NCBI GenBank assembly: GCA_045605025.1
Contig: JAZUPE010000080.1
Span: forward strand, 1 to 17,629
Reading direction: 5' to 3'
Source of the DNA: SIG598 sp045605025
GTDB taxonomy: Bacteria; Bacillota; Clostridia; Oscillospirales; Acutalibacteraceae
DNA length: 17,629 bases
This document shows positions 7,764-14,831 of the stretch, piece after piece. The position numbers were made by a program, and so were the translations under genes. Under the pieces are notes generated by a model. The model did no database searches, was not told the DNA's origin, and worked only from the letters and a program-made list of their open reading frames with translations. The number at the start of each line of letters is the position of its first letter. Position 1 is the stretch's first letter.

Positions 7764-7826
7764 TGCCGCGATATTGCGGCAGAGAATATGTACAGAAAAG
7801 CAGAGGACGTTTAGGTGATAATCACC
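7764..7826. repeat. Two short palindromes upstream of the MATE promoter
   Basis: GCCGC-GATATT-GCGGC lies at 7764-7779, and GGTGAT-A-ATCACC, a perfect 13-base palindrome, at 7814-7826. They sit in the divergent gap between the MATE and kinase-like promoters and could be operators for either gene. No regulator is identified. Confidence 0.35.
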
Positions 7827-7864
7827 ACCGTGCGAGACGGACTGCCCACTCCTTGTCACTGTGC

Positions 7865-7893
7865 TTGCCATGGAACCCGGATCATGATAAAAT
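7865..7893 (+). promoter_or_regulatory. Promoter of the kinase-like gene and its leader
   Basis: TTGCCA (7865-7870) and TAAAAT (7888-7893) are separated by 17 bases. It predicts a transcript starting near 7900, leaving a leader of about 170 bases before the ATG at 8073. Confidence 0.6.
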
Positions 7894-7899
7894 GTAAGC

Positions 7900-8072
7900 G
7901 GAAGATACCAATATACGGTGCGTTTCCGGTGAAGGGTATCAGCGAACTGACTGTCCCCAAAGATCTCTCTGCATGAGGAAGCAGGGCGCTGAATAACATC
8001 GAACCTGTTCCTGGGCTGCGCCGCTACCGGTACGGTGTTTATTAATCGTTGTTTCACGAAAGGATATTACAT
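7900..8072 (+). promoter_or_regulatory. Long structured 5' leader of the kinase-like gene (possible cis-regulatory RNA)
   Basis: About 170 bases of leader with no good open frame on either strand. Helices visible by eye are GATACC (7904-7909) with GGTATC (7935-7940), and AGGAA-G-CAGG (7976-7985) with CCTGTTCCT (8004-8012), nine pairs with one bulged G. In addition AGCG (7941-7944) could pair with CGCT (7987-7990) in the loop of the second hairpin, forming a pseudoknot. The SD AAAGG (8060-8064) follows, nine bases from the start. No known riboswitch class fits. The stretch 7741-7900 before it holds only the promoters and palindromes listed. Confidence 0.35.
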
Positions 8073-8507
8073 ATGGTAATTGCGATATTTGGCGAAAGCT
8101 GTACAGGTAAATCTACGCTGGCAGATGGTCTTGCCGTTCAGATCAAAGCGAAAGTATACACGGGAAAGGATTATCTGCGTCTTGCCAGAAGCGAAAGCGA
8201 GGCTGAGAGAGCGTTCAGGGAAATGATGTGTGATGCCCTGACGGGGGAGCATATCATTTACGTCATCTCCGAGCGGCAGCATATGGAGTTGCTGCCACAC
8301 GGAGCTGTGAGGGTGTTGGTAACTGCTCCGCTGCAAACGATAAAGGAACGCTTCGCGGCACGCATGGGCGGCAATCTGCCCGGACCGGTGGAACAGATGC
8401 TGGAAAGAAAACACGGCTGCTTTGAGGCTGAATCCTTTGATCTGCGCTGTAACAGCGTTCAGGATGATGTTAACGTCACGTGCGAAAAAATAAAGGAACT
8501 GCTGTAA
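8073..8507 (+). CDS. Small P-loop NTPase, nucleotide/shikimate kinase-like
   Basis: A 144-residue protein whose N-terminus is a strand followed by a Walker A loop, IFGESCTGKST (residues 5-15, with K13 and S14 as the phosphate-binding pair). The core MVIAIFGESCTGKSTLADGL and the later strand IIYVISE and VRVLVTAP fit a minimal NMP-kinase fold, with a lid-like ERFAARMGG segment near residue 95. It is shorter than most cytidylate or adenylate kinases, and the substrate is unclear. The frame is open to 8049, but AAAGG and the consensus-like MVIAIFG start favour 8073. It is a single-gene unit with its own promoter, long leader and terminator, which suggests individual regulation. Confidence 0.75.
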   Translation: MVIAIFGESCTGKSTLADGLAVQIKAKVYTGKDYLRLARSESEAERAFREMMCDALTGEHIIYVISERQHMELLPHGAVRVLVTAPLQTIKERFAARMGGNLPGPVEQMLERKHGCFEAESFDLRCNSVQDDVNVTCEKIKELL

Positions 8508-8514
8508 AATAACT

Positions 8515-8553
8515 GCAGCCCCGTGTGTCCGAAAACGCACAGGGCTGCTTTTT
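8515..8553 (+). terminator. Terminator of the kinase-like gene
   Basis: GCAGCCC (8515-8521) pairs with GGGCTGC (8542-8548), continued by GTG/CAC after one mismatch, and is followed directly by TTTTT (8549-8553). It begins eight bases after the stop codon. Confidence 0.9.
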
Positions 8554-8576
8554 CGTTATTGTGTTTTGAGTTGAGA

Positions 8577-9194
8577 TTATCGAATATTCTCCAGGAGACC
8601 TGCGAAGCAGTCATCGGTGACAAGCTTTGCGGGTTTGCCCTTGCGGTCTGTGTAGGTGATGGTGATCTTCTTGCCTTTGAGCGTTAGCTTTGCGTTGCGC
8701 AGTTCAGTGACCTCAATCTTTTTGTAGTCGGCTTTGTTGGGCATTTCAATGCCGGCTTCATCGCAGGAGATGGCCAGATTGACCATGTCGGGGTTGGCGG
8801 CTGCTTTGATGGAAAGCTCGTTGTGTACAGGGTCAAACAGAGTGCCGAAGGAGGCAAAGCCCTGCCTGGGCGAGAATTCCAGATGGTAAAGCTTGCCGTC
8901 GCGCTGGGCGAAGGAGCAGAACCAAGCGTCGGCTCTGCGATGGAGGGAGCACCGGAGAATCAGGTAGACCACAGCGGCGATTGCGAGCAGTCCGATGGTT
9001 ACTGCGATCATATGGGACTGTTCCGGAGTGAATACCTTGTTGATCAGATAATCAACTCCGATTATTGCCAGCAGGCAAAGAGCCTTGAAAAGATCAAGTG
9101 TCCAGTAGTGGATACAGGTCTTTTTGCTGCGGGCGTATTCAGTGTTGTATGGGAAAAGCTTGAGCTCGGTGGAAGATACGGTTTGATTATCCAT
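8577..9194 (-). CDS. Two-helix membrane protein with C-terminal soluble domain, function unknown
   Basis: A 205-residue protein. A polar N-terminus of ~33 residues is followed by two hydrophobic helices at about 34-53 (DLFKALCLLAIIGVDYLINK) and 61-82 (HMIAVTIGLLAIAAVVYLIL). The ~120-residue C-terminal domain is rich in predicted strands, for example LTLKGKKITITYTDRKGK. With two helices both ends should face the cytoplasm. The layout recalls small PH-domain-like membrane proteins, but I cannot assign a family. The start is fixed by AAAGGAG about eight bases before the ATG. It follows the nucleotidyltransferase gene by 64 bases on the same strand and may be co-transcribed with it and metF. The stop at 8577 lies close to a terminator used by the convergent gene. 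Confidence 0.8.
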   Translation of the reverse strand: MDNQTVSSTELKLFPYNTEYARSKKTCIHYWTLDLFKALCLLAIIGVDYLINKVFTPEQSHMIAVTIGLLAIAAVVYLILRCSLHRRADAWFCSFAQRDGKLYHLEFSPRQGFASFGTLFDPVHNELSIKAAANPDMVNLAISCDEAGIEMPNKADYKKIEVTELRNAKLTLKGKKITITYTDRKGKPAKLVTDDCFAGLLENIR

Positions 9195-9258
9195 GAGTGC
9201 GTCTCCTTTTGTCTGATGGATATCGATATTAGCGTTTAATAATTTCGGCGTTTACAGG

Positions 9259-9963
9259 TCAGTCCTCTAATACGGAGAGGAATATTGCGTTAAGTTCGTC
9301 CCAATTGGGATAGGGAGTCCCGGGCATTTCCTCGATTAGCAGCCTGATCTCGTCTATACTCTGGTCGAGGTAATTGTTGATGGCATCGACTTTCGGGATT
9401 TCTCTGACCTCGGGAGAATTCATTTTGAGGTCGAGCAGCCGCTCTACCTCAGGTCTGAGGCTGCTCTCAAGCTGACTGTCCATCAGCTCGGAAAAGAGCA
9501 TGGGCGGAGGGGAGCTGTTCTCCAGAATCCACCGGCAGGCAAGCACAGGTCTGAGTACGTAGAAATACTTCTTGGCTCTGACCGTGTCCCCGCGCAGATA
9601 TTCCCGATAGTTCTTGGAAGCCATGCTCAGATAGTGGTGCAGACTGTGCTTTGAGCAGAAGTATCTGCCTGCCACGACTCGGAGCATCTGCCCGAAATCG
9701 GTGTCCATATAAACGATGGGAGAGGAGATCCATTCAAAAAGAGTCGGGTTCGACCGATGCAGCAGGTGCAGCGTCTTGTCAAGATCCCAGCCGTTGATGT
9801 CCAGCAGATCGTCTATGGGCAGTTCGATAACGTCGCGGTGGCGATCAAGACGCAGGTATTCATTTTTGGGACGCACATAAATAAAGCGCACGTCGTAGTC
9901 ACTGTCGGGGGAGGCAAATCCCCATGCTCTGCTGCCCGATTCCACGGCAAGCAGGATACGCAC
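9259..9963 (-). CDS. RlaP-type nucleotidyltransferase, N-terminus interrupted by an in-frame stop
   Basis: A 234-residue frame from GTG 9963, of the polymerase-beta superfamily nucleotidyltransferase group (PF10127, RlaP). The catalytic motif reads ESGSRAWGFASPDSDYDVRF, with G10-S11 and the Asp pair D22/D24. RlaP proteins have been linked to RNA repair by gene context; the substrate is unknown. The homologous region seems to begin before the GTG: upstream in the same frame lies IQKKLCETERQHN, and beyond a TAA (10006-10008) lies MSDKMN, starting at ATG 10026, nine bases after the metF stop. The expected full protein is about 260 residues with the stop at codon 7. No SD precedes the GTG. It may be a recent pseudogene, or be made from a weak internal start. 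The rest of the frame is intact. Confidence 0.8.
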   Translation of the reverse strand: MRILLAVESGSRAWGFASPDSDYDVRFIYVRPKNEYLRLDRHRDVIELPIDDLLDINGWDLDKTLHLLHRSNPTLFEWISSPIVYMDTDFGQMLRVVAGRYFCSKHSLHHYLSMASKNYREYLRGDTVRAKKYFYVLRPVLACRWILENSSPPPMLFSELMDSQLESSLRPEVERLLDLKMNSPEVREIPKVDAINNYLDQSIDEIRLLIEEMPGTPYPNWDELNAIFLSVLED

Positions 9964-10035
9964 GTTGTGCTGCCGTTCTGTTTCGCAGAGCTTTTTCTGG
10001 ATGAATTAGTTCATTTTATCACTCATTCTGCGGAT

Positions 10036-10896
10036 TTACAGCATGCTCTTGACGCTGTCGTAAATCATCTCGGCAACATCGGGGCGGTTCATGGTGTACA
10101 GATGAATTCCGGAAACTCCCTGAGAGATAAGATCGATAATCTGGCTGATGGCGTAGCCGATACCTGCCTTGAACAGTCCGTCAGGATCGTTTTCATATCG
10201 GGAGATAATACGGGAGAACTTGCGGGGCATGCTTGCGCCGAAGCCGATGATCATGCGCTCGATCTGGCTCTTGCTCATCAGAGGCATGATGCCGGCCTCG
10301 ATGGGGACGTTGATGTCGGCTGCCTCGCACAGCTCAAGAAAGCTGTAAAAATCGTCATTGTCAAGGAAAAGCTGGGAGTTGAGATGGGTCACTCCCGCGT
10401 CGATCTTATACTTGAGGTTGCGTACGTCACGGGCACGGCTGGGAGCCTCGGGGTGCCCCTCAGGATAGCAGGCGCCCACGCAGTTGAAAGAACTGTTGTC
10501 GCGTATGAACGCGGCAAGGTCGCTGGCGTAGGAAAAATCGTGGCAGACCTCCATGTCCGGACGGCGGTCACCGCGCAGGGCAAGAATGTTCTCTATGCCG
10601 TTCTGCTCAAGGACTTCCAGCTGAGCCTTTACCTGTTCACGGGTATTGTACAGGCAGGTCAGATGAGGCAGCGGCTCAATGCCGTAGCGGGTCTTAATGT
10701 CGGCGGCGATGCGACCGGTCAGCTCGTTGGTTGCCGAACCACCGGCGCTGTAGGTTACGCTGATGTAGTCCGGTCTGATGGCGGCTATGCGGTCAAGGGA
10801 GTTGTAGAGCGTTTCGATGCCGTCAGTACGCTTGGGCGGAAATATCTCCACGGAGAATACTGTTTTCTTCTGTTCAAACAAAGTGCTTATGTTCAT
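10036..10896 (-). CDS. metF: Methylenetetrahydrofolate reductase
   Basis: This FAD enzyme reduces 5,10-methylenetetrahydrofolate to 5-methyltetrahydrofolate, supplying methyl groups for methionine synthesis in the cytoplasm. The 286-residue length is normal for bacterial MetF. Family marks are SVEIFPPK with the proton-donor glutamate E17, HLTC (78-81), ILALRGD with D110 (matching E. coli D120 near the flavin), the SSFNCVGACYPEGHPEA segment, and the C-terminal GVSGIHLYTMNRPDVA. The ATG at 10896 has a modest SD (AGAGAGGT). It heads a leftward cluster with the RlaP-type gene nine bases after its stop, then a membrane protein gene. No clear promoter was found; the AT-rich stretch 10936-10950 is the likely site. 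Confidence 0.96.
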   Translation of the reverse strand: MNISTLFEQKKTVFSVEIFPPKRTDGIETLYNSLDRIAAIRPDYISVTYSAGGSATNELTGRIAADIKTRYGIEPLPHLTCLYNTREQVKAQLEVLEQNGIENILALRGDRRPDMEVCHDFSYASDLAAFIRDNSSFNCVGACYPEGHPEAPSRARDVRNLKYKIDAGVTHLNSQLFLDNDDFYSFLELCEAADINVPIEAGIMPLMSKSQIERMIIGFGASMPRKFSRIISRYENDPDGLFKAGIGYAISQIIDLISQGVSGIHLYTMNRPDVAEMIYDSVKSML

Positions 10897-10966
10897 GGGG
10901 GACCTCTCTTATTATGCAATGAGTTGCCAATCAACTTATATAATAACAGATTCCGCACCAAAAAGA

Positions 10967-10995
10967 TAGACTTTTATTCTTTAGTCTGGTAAAAT
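10967..10995 (+). promoter_or_regulatory. Possible promoter of the acetyltransferase gene
   Basis: TAGACT (10967-10972) and TAAAAT (10990-10995) are 17 bases apart, about 40 bases before the start codon at 11035. The -35 match is weak. Confidence 0.4.
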
Positions 10996-11034
10996 TGTGA
11001 GCAATTGATTCCGGAAAGAAATGAGGCTGCCGCT

Positions 11035-11568
11035 ATGAAGCTGGTTTTTCCAAATATGGAATATAAGGAACAGGCGATTGAGTATATACGTGAGTTCCGG
11101 GAATGCGGAAGCGAGGTCAACGGCAGCGGAGGGCTGGATCGGTTTCTGGCGCAGTCGCAGACATATGAGCAGTGGCTGGACAAGGTAATGCGCGACATCG
11201 ACGTTGCCAATGTGCCCGAGCCCAGAGTGCCTGCCCTGACCTACTTCTATGTACGCGAGGAGGATGACCGTATCGTGGGAATGGTCAACATCCGCCTTGC
11301 GCTGAACGATTACCTCAGGGCCGAATGTGGCCACATCGGCTACAGCACTCGTCCTTCTGAACGGGGTAAAGGCTACGCCACCGCGCTGCTGAGCGAAGCG
11401 CTTCGTGTTTGTGCGCGAGTGGGCATTACCGATGTCATTATGACCTGCGACAAAGACAACCCTGCCTCGGCAAAGGTCATCACCAACAACGGCGGCGTGC
11501 TGGATGCCGAGTTCTTCAGCGAGCATTACGGCGGCGTGATACAGCGGTATATCATCGCGAACGGATGA
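11035..11568 (+). CDS. GNAT-family N-acetyltransferase
   Basis: A 177-residue protein with the GNAT fold, which moves an acetyl group from acetyl-CoA to an amine. The pantetheine-binding motif A is RPSERGKGYA (106-115, with the RGKGYA loop), preceded by the strand HIGYSTRP and followed by helix ATALLSEALRVCARVG. The conserved C-terminal IMTCDKDNPASAKVITNNGG contains the asparagine and serine typical of the family. The N-terminal ~60 residues are less conserved and probably decide the acceptor, which is unknown. The frame is open to a TTG at 11005, but ATGAGG eight bases before ATG 11035 supports this start. Regulator B follows on the same strand but has its own strong promoter. Confidence 0.92.
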   Translation: MKLVFPNMEYKEQAIEYIREFRECGSEVNGSGGLDRFLAQSQTYEQWLDKVMRDIDVANVPEPRVPALTYFYVREEDDRIVGMVNIRLALNDYLRAECGHIGYSTRPSERGKGYATALLSEALRVCARVGITDVIMTCDKDNPASAKVITNNGGVLDAEFFSEHYGGVIQRYIIANG

Positions 11569-11605
11569 CCGCCGGACGGCTATGAAAAAGTCGCGTGATT
11601 TCAAA

Positions 11606-11634
11606 TTGAACCGTTCCTCTGTGCAGGATATAAT
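11606..11634 (+). promoter_or_regulatory. Sigma-A promoter of regulator B
   Basis: TTGAAC (11606-11611) and a perfect TATAAT (11629-11634) are separated by exactly 17 bases; the ATG is at 11668. Like the promoter of regulator A, it leaves a very short leader ending in an AGGAGG site at the same eight-base spacing. Confidence 0.85.
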
Positions 11635-11667
11635 ATGACCATAACAAAAACACAGGAGGACGGTTCC

Positions 11668-12120
11668 ATGAACAACATCGAAAACGCCGACAGCCGCTAT
11701 GATATCAGGCAGCTGTCGCTCATCACCGGGCTTACCGACCGTACCCTGCGCAATTACATCAACTCAGGCGTGCTGCGCGGCGAAAAGATCGATGGCGCGT
11801 GGAGATTCACCGAGGAGCAGATTCAGGGCTTTGTCTCCGATCCTGCCGTTCTCCCGAGCATTCGCGCAAAGAAAAATGCAGCGGTGTTCGACTTTCTCAA
11901 AGATACGAAAAAACAGAAAAACCGTTGCTGCATCATCCTCGACATTCCCGAGGGTGACGGAAAAGCCGCCTCGCGCTTCTTCTGCAATGCCATATGCAAC
12001 GGTGGTTATTCCGACATCAGCTTTTCTTTTGAAAGCGTAAAGTGTGTGCCTAGGATCATCGTCACCGGCAATACACAGGAAGTGCTGGAGCTGGTCAACC
12101 GCTATCACGATCTCTCCTGA
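11668..12120 (+). CDS. Helix-turn-helix regulator, paralogue of regulator A (regulator B)
   Basis: A 150-residue protein. The helix-turn-helix lies at about 11-58 (YDIRQLSLITGLTDRTLRNY, then the wing GAWRFTEEQIQGFV). It aligns without gaps to regulator A through this region, sharing TGLT.RT.RNY and the WRFTEE box. A basic linker leads to a C-terminal domain (about 77-150) with CCIILDIPEGDGKAASRFF and DISFSFESVKCVPRIIVTG, matching the same positions in regulator A (a D-x-P segment, then F-x-F and an I-x-G strand). The shared domain is not one I can name. The start is fixed by AGGAGG (11654-11659), eight bases upstream. It lies alone between the acetyltransferase and a terminator shared with glgP. 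Confidence 0.85.
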   Translation: MNNIENADSRYDIRQLSLITGLTDRTLRNYINSGVLRGEKIDGAWRFTEEQIQGFVSDPAVLPSIRAKKNAAVFDFLKDTKKQKNRCCIILDIPEGDGKAASRFFCNAICNGGYSDISFSFESVKCVPRIIVTGNTQEVLELVNRYHDLS

Positions 12121-12140
12121 AAACTCTGCAAAAGAACAAA

Positions 12141-12172
12141 GCCGCCCCGAAGCTTGCGTTCTTCGGGGCGGC
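12141..12172. terminator. Hairpin terminator between regulator B and glgP
   Basis: GCCGCCCCGAAG (12141-12152) and CTTCGGGGCGGC (12161-12172) pair perfectly over 12 bases with an 8-base loop. The T-rich tails are weak on both sides (GCTGTGTTT to the right; CTTTGTT when read leftward), but the position between convergent genes supports a two-way terminator. Confidence 0.8.
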
Positions 12173-12196
12173 GCTGTGTTTATCTGGTGTTTCTGC

Positions 12197-14593
12197 TTAC
12201 TTATCCAGACTCCAGATGTCTCTGGCGTAGTCCTTGATGGAACGGTCGGCGGCAAAGATGCCGGCGTTGGCGATGTTCAGCAGGCTGCTGCGGTTCCAGC
12301 GGTCACGGTCGTTGTAGAACTCGGTGCACTCGCGCTGGGCGCGGCAGTAATCGTTGAAGTCGGCAAGAACCATGTAACGGTCGGTGGTCAGCAGGTTCTG
12401 GGCGATGTCGGAGAAGGACGTGCCCTTGAAGCCGGTCTTCAGACCGTCGATGGCGCGGCGCAGGGTGTCGTTGCTGTTGTAGAAGTCGATGGGGTGATAT
12501 CCTCTTGCGCGCAGCTCGTTGGCCTGCTCGGTGAGCATACCGAAGATGACGATGTTCTCGTCGCCCACAGCGCGGTGGATCTCAACGTTTGCGCCGTCCT
12601 CGGTGCCCAGAGTGATGGCGCCGTTGAGCATGAACTTCATGTTGCCGGTACCGGAAGCCTCGGTTCCGGCGAGGGAGATCTGCTCGCTGATCTCGCTGGC
12701 GGGCATGAGCATCTCGGCTACGGTCACGCGGTAGTTCTCAAGATAGACCACCTTGAGCTTGTCGCTGACTCTGGGATCGTTGTTGATAACGTCTGCCATG
12801 TAGCAGATGAACTTGATGATCTGCTTGGCGAGGAAGTAGCCGGAAGCGGCCTTTGCGCCGAAGATGTAGGTCTTCGGGGTGTAGGGAGCGTTGGGGTTGT
12901 CCAGCAGCCACTGATACTCGGAGAGAATATGCAGGGCGTTTAGGTGCTGGCGCTTATACTCGTGCAGGCGCTTGACCTGTACGTCGAAGATGGAGTTTGG
13001 ATCAACGGTAATACCATTGTGTCTCTGAATGTAGGCGGCCAGATCCTGCTTGTTGGCAAGCTTGATAGCTTCCAGACGCTCCAGAACAGACTTGTCGTCA
13101 GCGTAGGCGGTCAGTCTGGAAAGCTGGCTGGCGTCGCGGACATAGCCGTTGCCGATGAGATCGGTGACCAGTTCTGCCAGACGGGGATTGGCCTGATTGA
13201 GCCAGCGACGGTGTGCGATGCCGTTGGTGACATTCTTGAACTTGCCGGGCATGACGGTGTAGAAGTCATTGAAAACGCTTTCCTTAATGATCTCACTGTG
13301 CAGTTCGGAAACGCCGTTGACACTGTGGCAGGAGGCAACACACAGGTTAGCCATCTTGACATAGCCGTCCTTAATGATACTCATACGTCCGACTTTTTCG
13401 TAATCGTAGCCGGTCAGCTCGGTCATGCGGTCGCAGAAACGTCTGTTGATTTCGCAGACGATCTGATAGATACGGGGCAGACGGGTGCGGAACAGATCTT
13501 CGCCCCAGCACTCCAGAGCCTCAGCCATAACGGTGTGGTTGGTGTATGCCATGCACTTGGTGACAGTATCCCATGCCTCGTCCCAGCCGAAGCCGCACTC
13601 GTCCATCAGTACGCGCATCAGTTCGGGAATTGCAAGAGTGGGATGTGTATCATTGATGTGAATGGCAACCACGTCGGCAAAGTTACTCATGGTGCGGTAG
13701 TTGCGCAGATGACGCTTGATGATGTCCTGAATGGAGGAGGACACCAGGAAATACTGCTGGGAAAGACGCAGGGTCTTACCTACCTGATGGTTGTCACTGG
13801 GGTAGAGGACCTTGGTCATGATCTCGGCCATGGCGTTTTCTTCCATGGCACGCATGTAATCGCCTTTGTTGAAGTCGTCCATGCTGAAACCGTCGGACTC
13901 GGCAGCCCACAGACGCAGCACGCTTACAGCCTTGCCGCCGGGACCTGCACACATCATGTCATAAGGCACAGCGCGGACGGTGGAGTAATCGCGATGCTCA
14001 ACGTAGTGATAATCGCCGTCCCAACGCTCATCGATGGTGCCGCCAAAACGGATCTCCAGAGCGTCCTCACGGTGGGGAATGAGCCAGCTCTCACCGCCGG
14101 GAAGCCAGAAGTCGGGCAGCTCGGTCTGCCAGCCGTCAACGATCTTCTGGTTGAAGATGCCCAGCTCATAGCGCAGGGAATAACCCATACCCAGATAGTC
14201 GTTTGCGGCAAAGCCGTCAAGGAAGCAGGCTGCGAGACGGCCAAGACCGCCGTTGCCAAGACCTGCGTCCGGCTCCATGTTATAGATGCGGTCAATAGTG
14301 GTGTGATACTTGGGCAGAACAGCGGTGACCACTTTTTCCAGCCCCAGATTGTAAAGATTGTTGCGAAGGGAACGTCCCATCAGGAATTCCATGCAGAGAT
14401 AGTAGATGCGCTTGCCTTCCTTCTTGGTGACATCGCGGGAAAATTTGCTGCAGGACTGCTGCATGATATCACGCACGCCCAGAGCGAGGGCTTTGTATAT
14501 ATGCTCCTCGTCGGCTTCCTCGGGAGAAAGACCGAAATTGCTCAGCAGCTTTTCGTCGATCATTTCCTTGATCTGTTTCTGAGTATAAGCCAT
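12197..14593 (-). CDS. glgP: Glycogen/starch (maltodextrin) phosphorylase
   Basis: This PLP enzyme cuts alpha-1,4-glucans with phosphate to give glucose-1-phosphate, mobilising glycogen or maltodextrins in the cytoplasm. The 798-residue length is typical. Clear family blocks are GNGGLGRLAACFLDGFA near the N-terminus, HINDTHPTLAIPELMR, QVKRLHEYKRQHLNAL, and the cofactor site EASGTGNMKFMLNGA, whose lysine K653 binds PLP, followed by GTEDGANVEI. The ATG at 14593 has TGGAGG about ten bases upstream, and a TTGAAA-17-TATAAT promoter lies ~85 bases before it. It is a single-gene unit with no other glycogen genes in the window. Confidence 0.98.
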   Translation of the reverse strand: MAYTQKQIKEMIDEKLLSNFGLSPEEADEEHIYKALALGVRDIMQQSCSKFSRDVTKKEGKRIYYLCMEFLMGRSLRNNLYNLGLEKVVTAVLPKYHTTIDRIYNMEPDAGLGNGGLGRLAACFLDGFAANDYLGMGYSLRYELGIFNQKIVDGWQTELPDFWLPGGESWLIPHREDALEIRFGGTIDERWDGDYHYVEHRDYSTVRAVPYDMMCAGPGGKAVSVLRLWAAESDGFSMDDFNKGDYMRAMEENAMAEIMTKVLYPSDNHQVGKTLRLSQQYFLVSSSIQDIIKRHLRNYRTMSNFADVVAIHINDTHPTLAIPELMRVLMDECGFGWDEAWDTVTKCMAYTNHTVMAEALECWGEDLFRTRLPRIYQIVCEINRRFCDRMTELTGYDYEKVGRMSIIKDGYVKMANLCVASCHSVNGVSELHSEIIKESVFNDFYTVMPGKFKNVTNGIAHRRWLNQANPRLAELVTDLIGNGYVRDASQLSRLTAYADDKSVLERLEAIKLANKQDLAAYIQRHNGITVDPNSIFDVQVKRLHEYKRQHLNALHILSEYQWLLDNPNAPYTPKTYIFGAKAASGYFLAKQIIKFICYMADVINNDPRVSDKLKVVYLENYRVTVAEMLMPASEISEQISLAGTEASGTGNMKFMLNGAITLGTEDGANVEIHRAVGDENIVIFGMLTEQANELRARGYHPIDFYNSNDTLRRAIDGLKTGFKGTSFSDIAQNLLTTDRYMVLADFNDYCRAQRECTEFYNDRDRWNRSSLLNIANAGIFAADRSIKDYARDIWSLDK

Positions 14594-14677
14594 AATAAAT
14601 CTATCCTCCAGTGAAGATGGGGAGCGTTAACGATTCCTGTTCGTGCGCTCCGGCATCAGTGATGTACGTCAATGGGC

Positions 14678-14706
14678 ATTATAACACAATATTTTCGTTT
14701 TTTCAA
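14678..14706 (-). promoter_or_regulatory. Promoter of glgP
   Basis: On the minus strand, TTGAAA (14701-14706) and a perfect TATAAT (14678-14683) are 17 bases apart. Just upstream lie two loose inverted repeats, AACGC/GCGTT (14714-14730) and TGAA/TTCA (14780-14793). The rest of the 14594-14831 gap is AT-rich; I see no terminator for the M24 peptidase gene there, so readthrough into glgP is possible. Confidence 0.82.
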
Positions 14707-14831
14707 CCGTAATAACGCATAATAAGCGTTTGCGGATAAATCGCATAACTATCGCAATATTCTAATTAATTTACCGGTTTGAAGATAATTTCATTACATC
14801 CTTGATGGGGTTAAATAATTGTGCAATATAA

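Noticed and set aside
7961..7990. SRP RNA-like GGAAGCAG in the kinase leader
   Set aside because: The rest of the SRP core (CAGGTCCGGAAGGAAGCAGC) is absent.
7991..8037. TPP riboswitch-like stretch with GAACCTG at 8001-8007 in the kinase leader
   Set aside because: The obligatory CTGAGA is absent (CTGAATA instead), the downstream stem and the GGGGTGC half do not fit, and the gene is not a thiamin gene.
7752..8057. 101-codon minus-strand frame across the MATE/kinase gap
   Set aside because: No SD, no domain, and it crosses two promoters and the structured leader.
9757..10992. 411-codon plus-strand frame across the RlaP-type gene and metF
   Set aside because: It spans two well-identified minus-strand genes and encodes no recognisable domain.
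10993..11006. lac-operator-like AATTGTGAGCAATT upstream of the acetyltransferase
   Set aside because: A short palindrome that resembles half of lacO by chance; there is no LacI-type gene or lac operon here.
12944..14614. 556-codon open frame on the plus strand opposite glgP, and a similar one at 12044-12943
   Set aside because: glgP on the other strand is unmistakable; these frames give Val/Gly/Leu-rich nonsense without domains.
14780..14793. Possible CcpA cre site TGAAGATAATTTCA upstream of glgP
   Set aside because: The arms fit, but the conserved central CG is missing, and it lies far upstream of the promoter.
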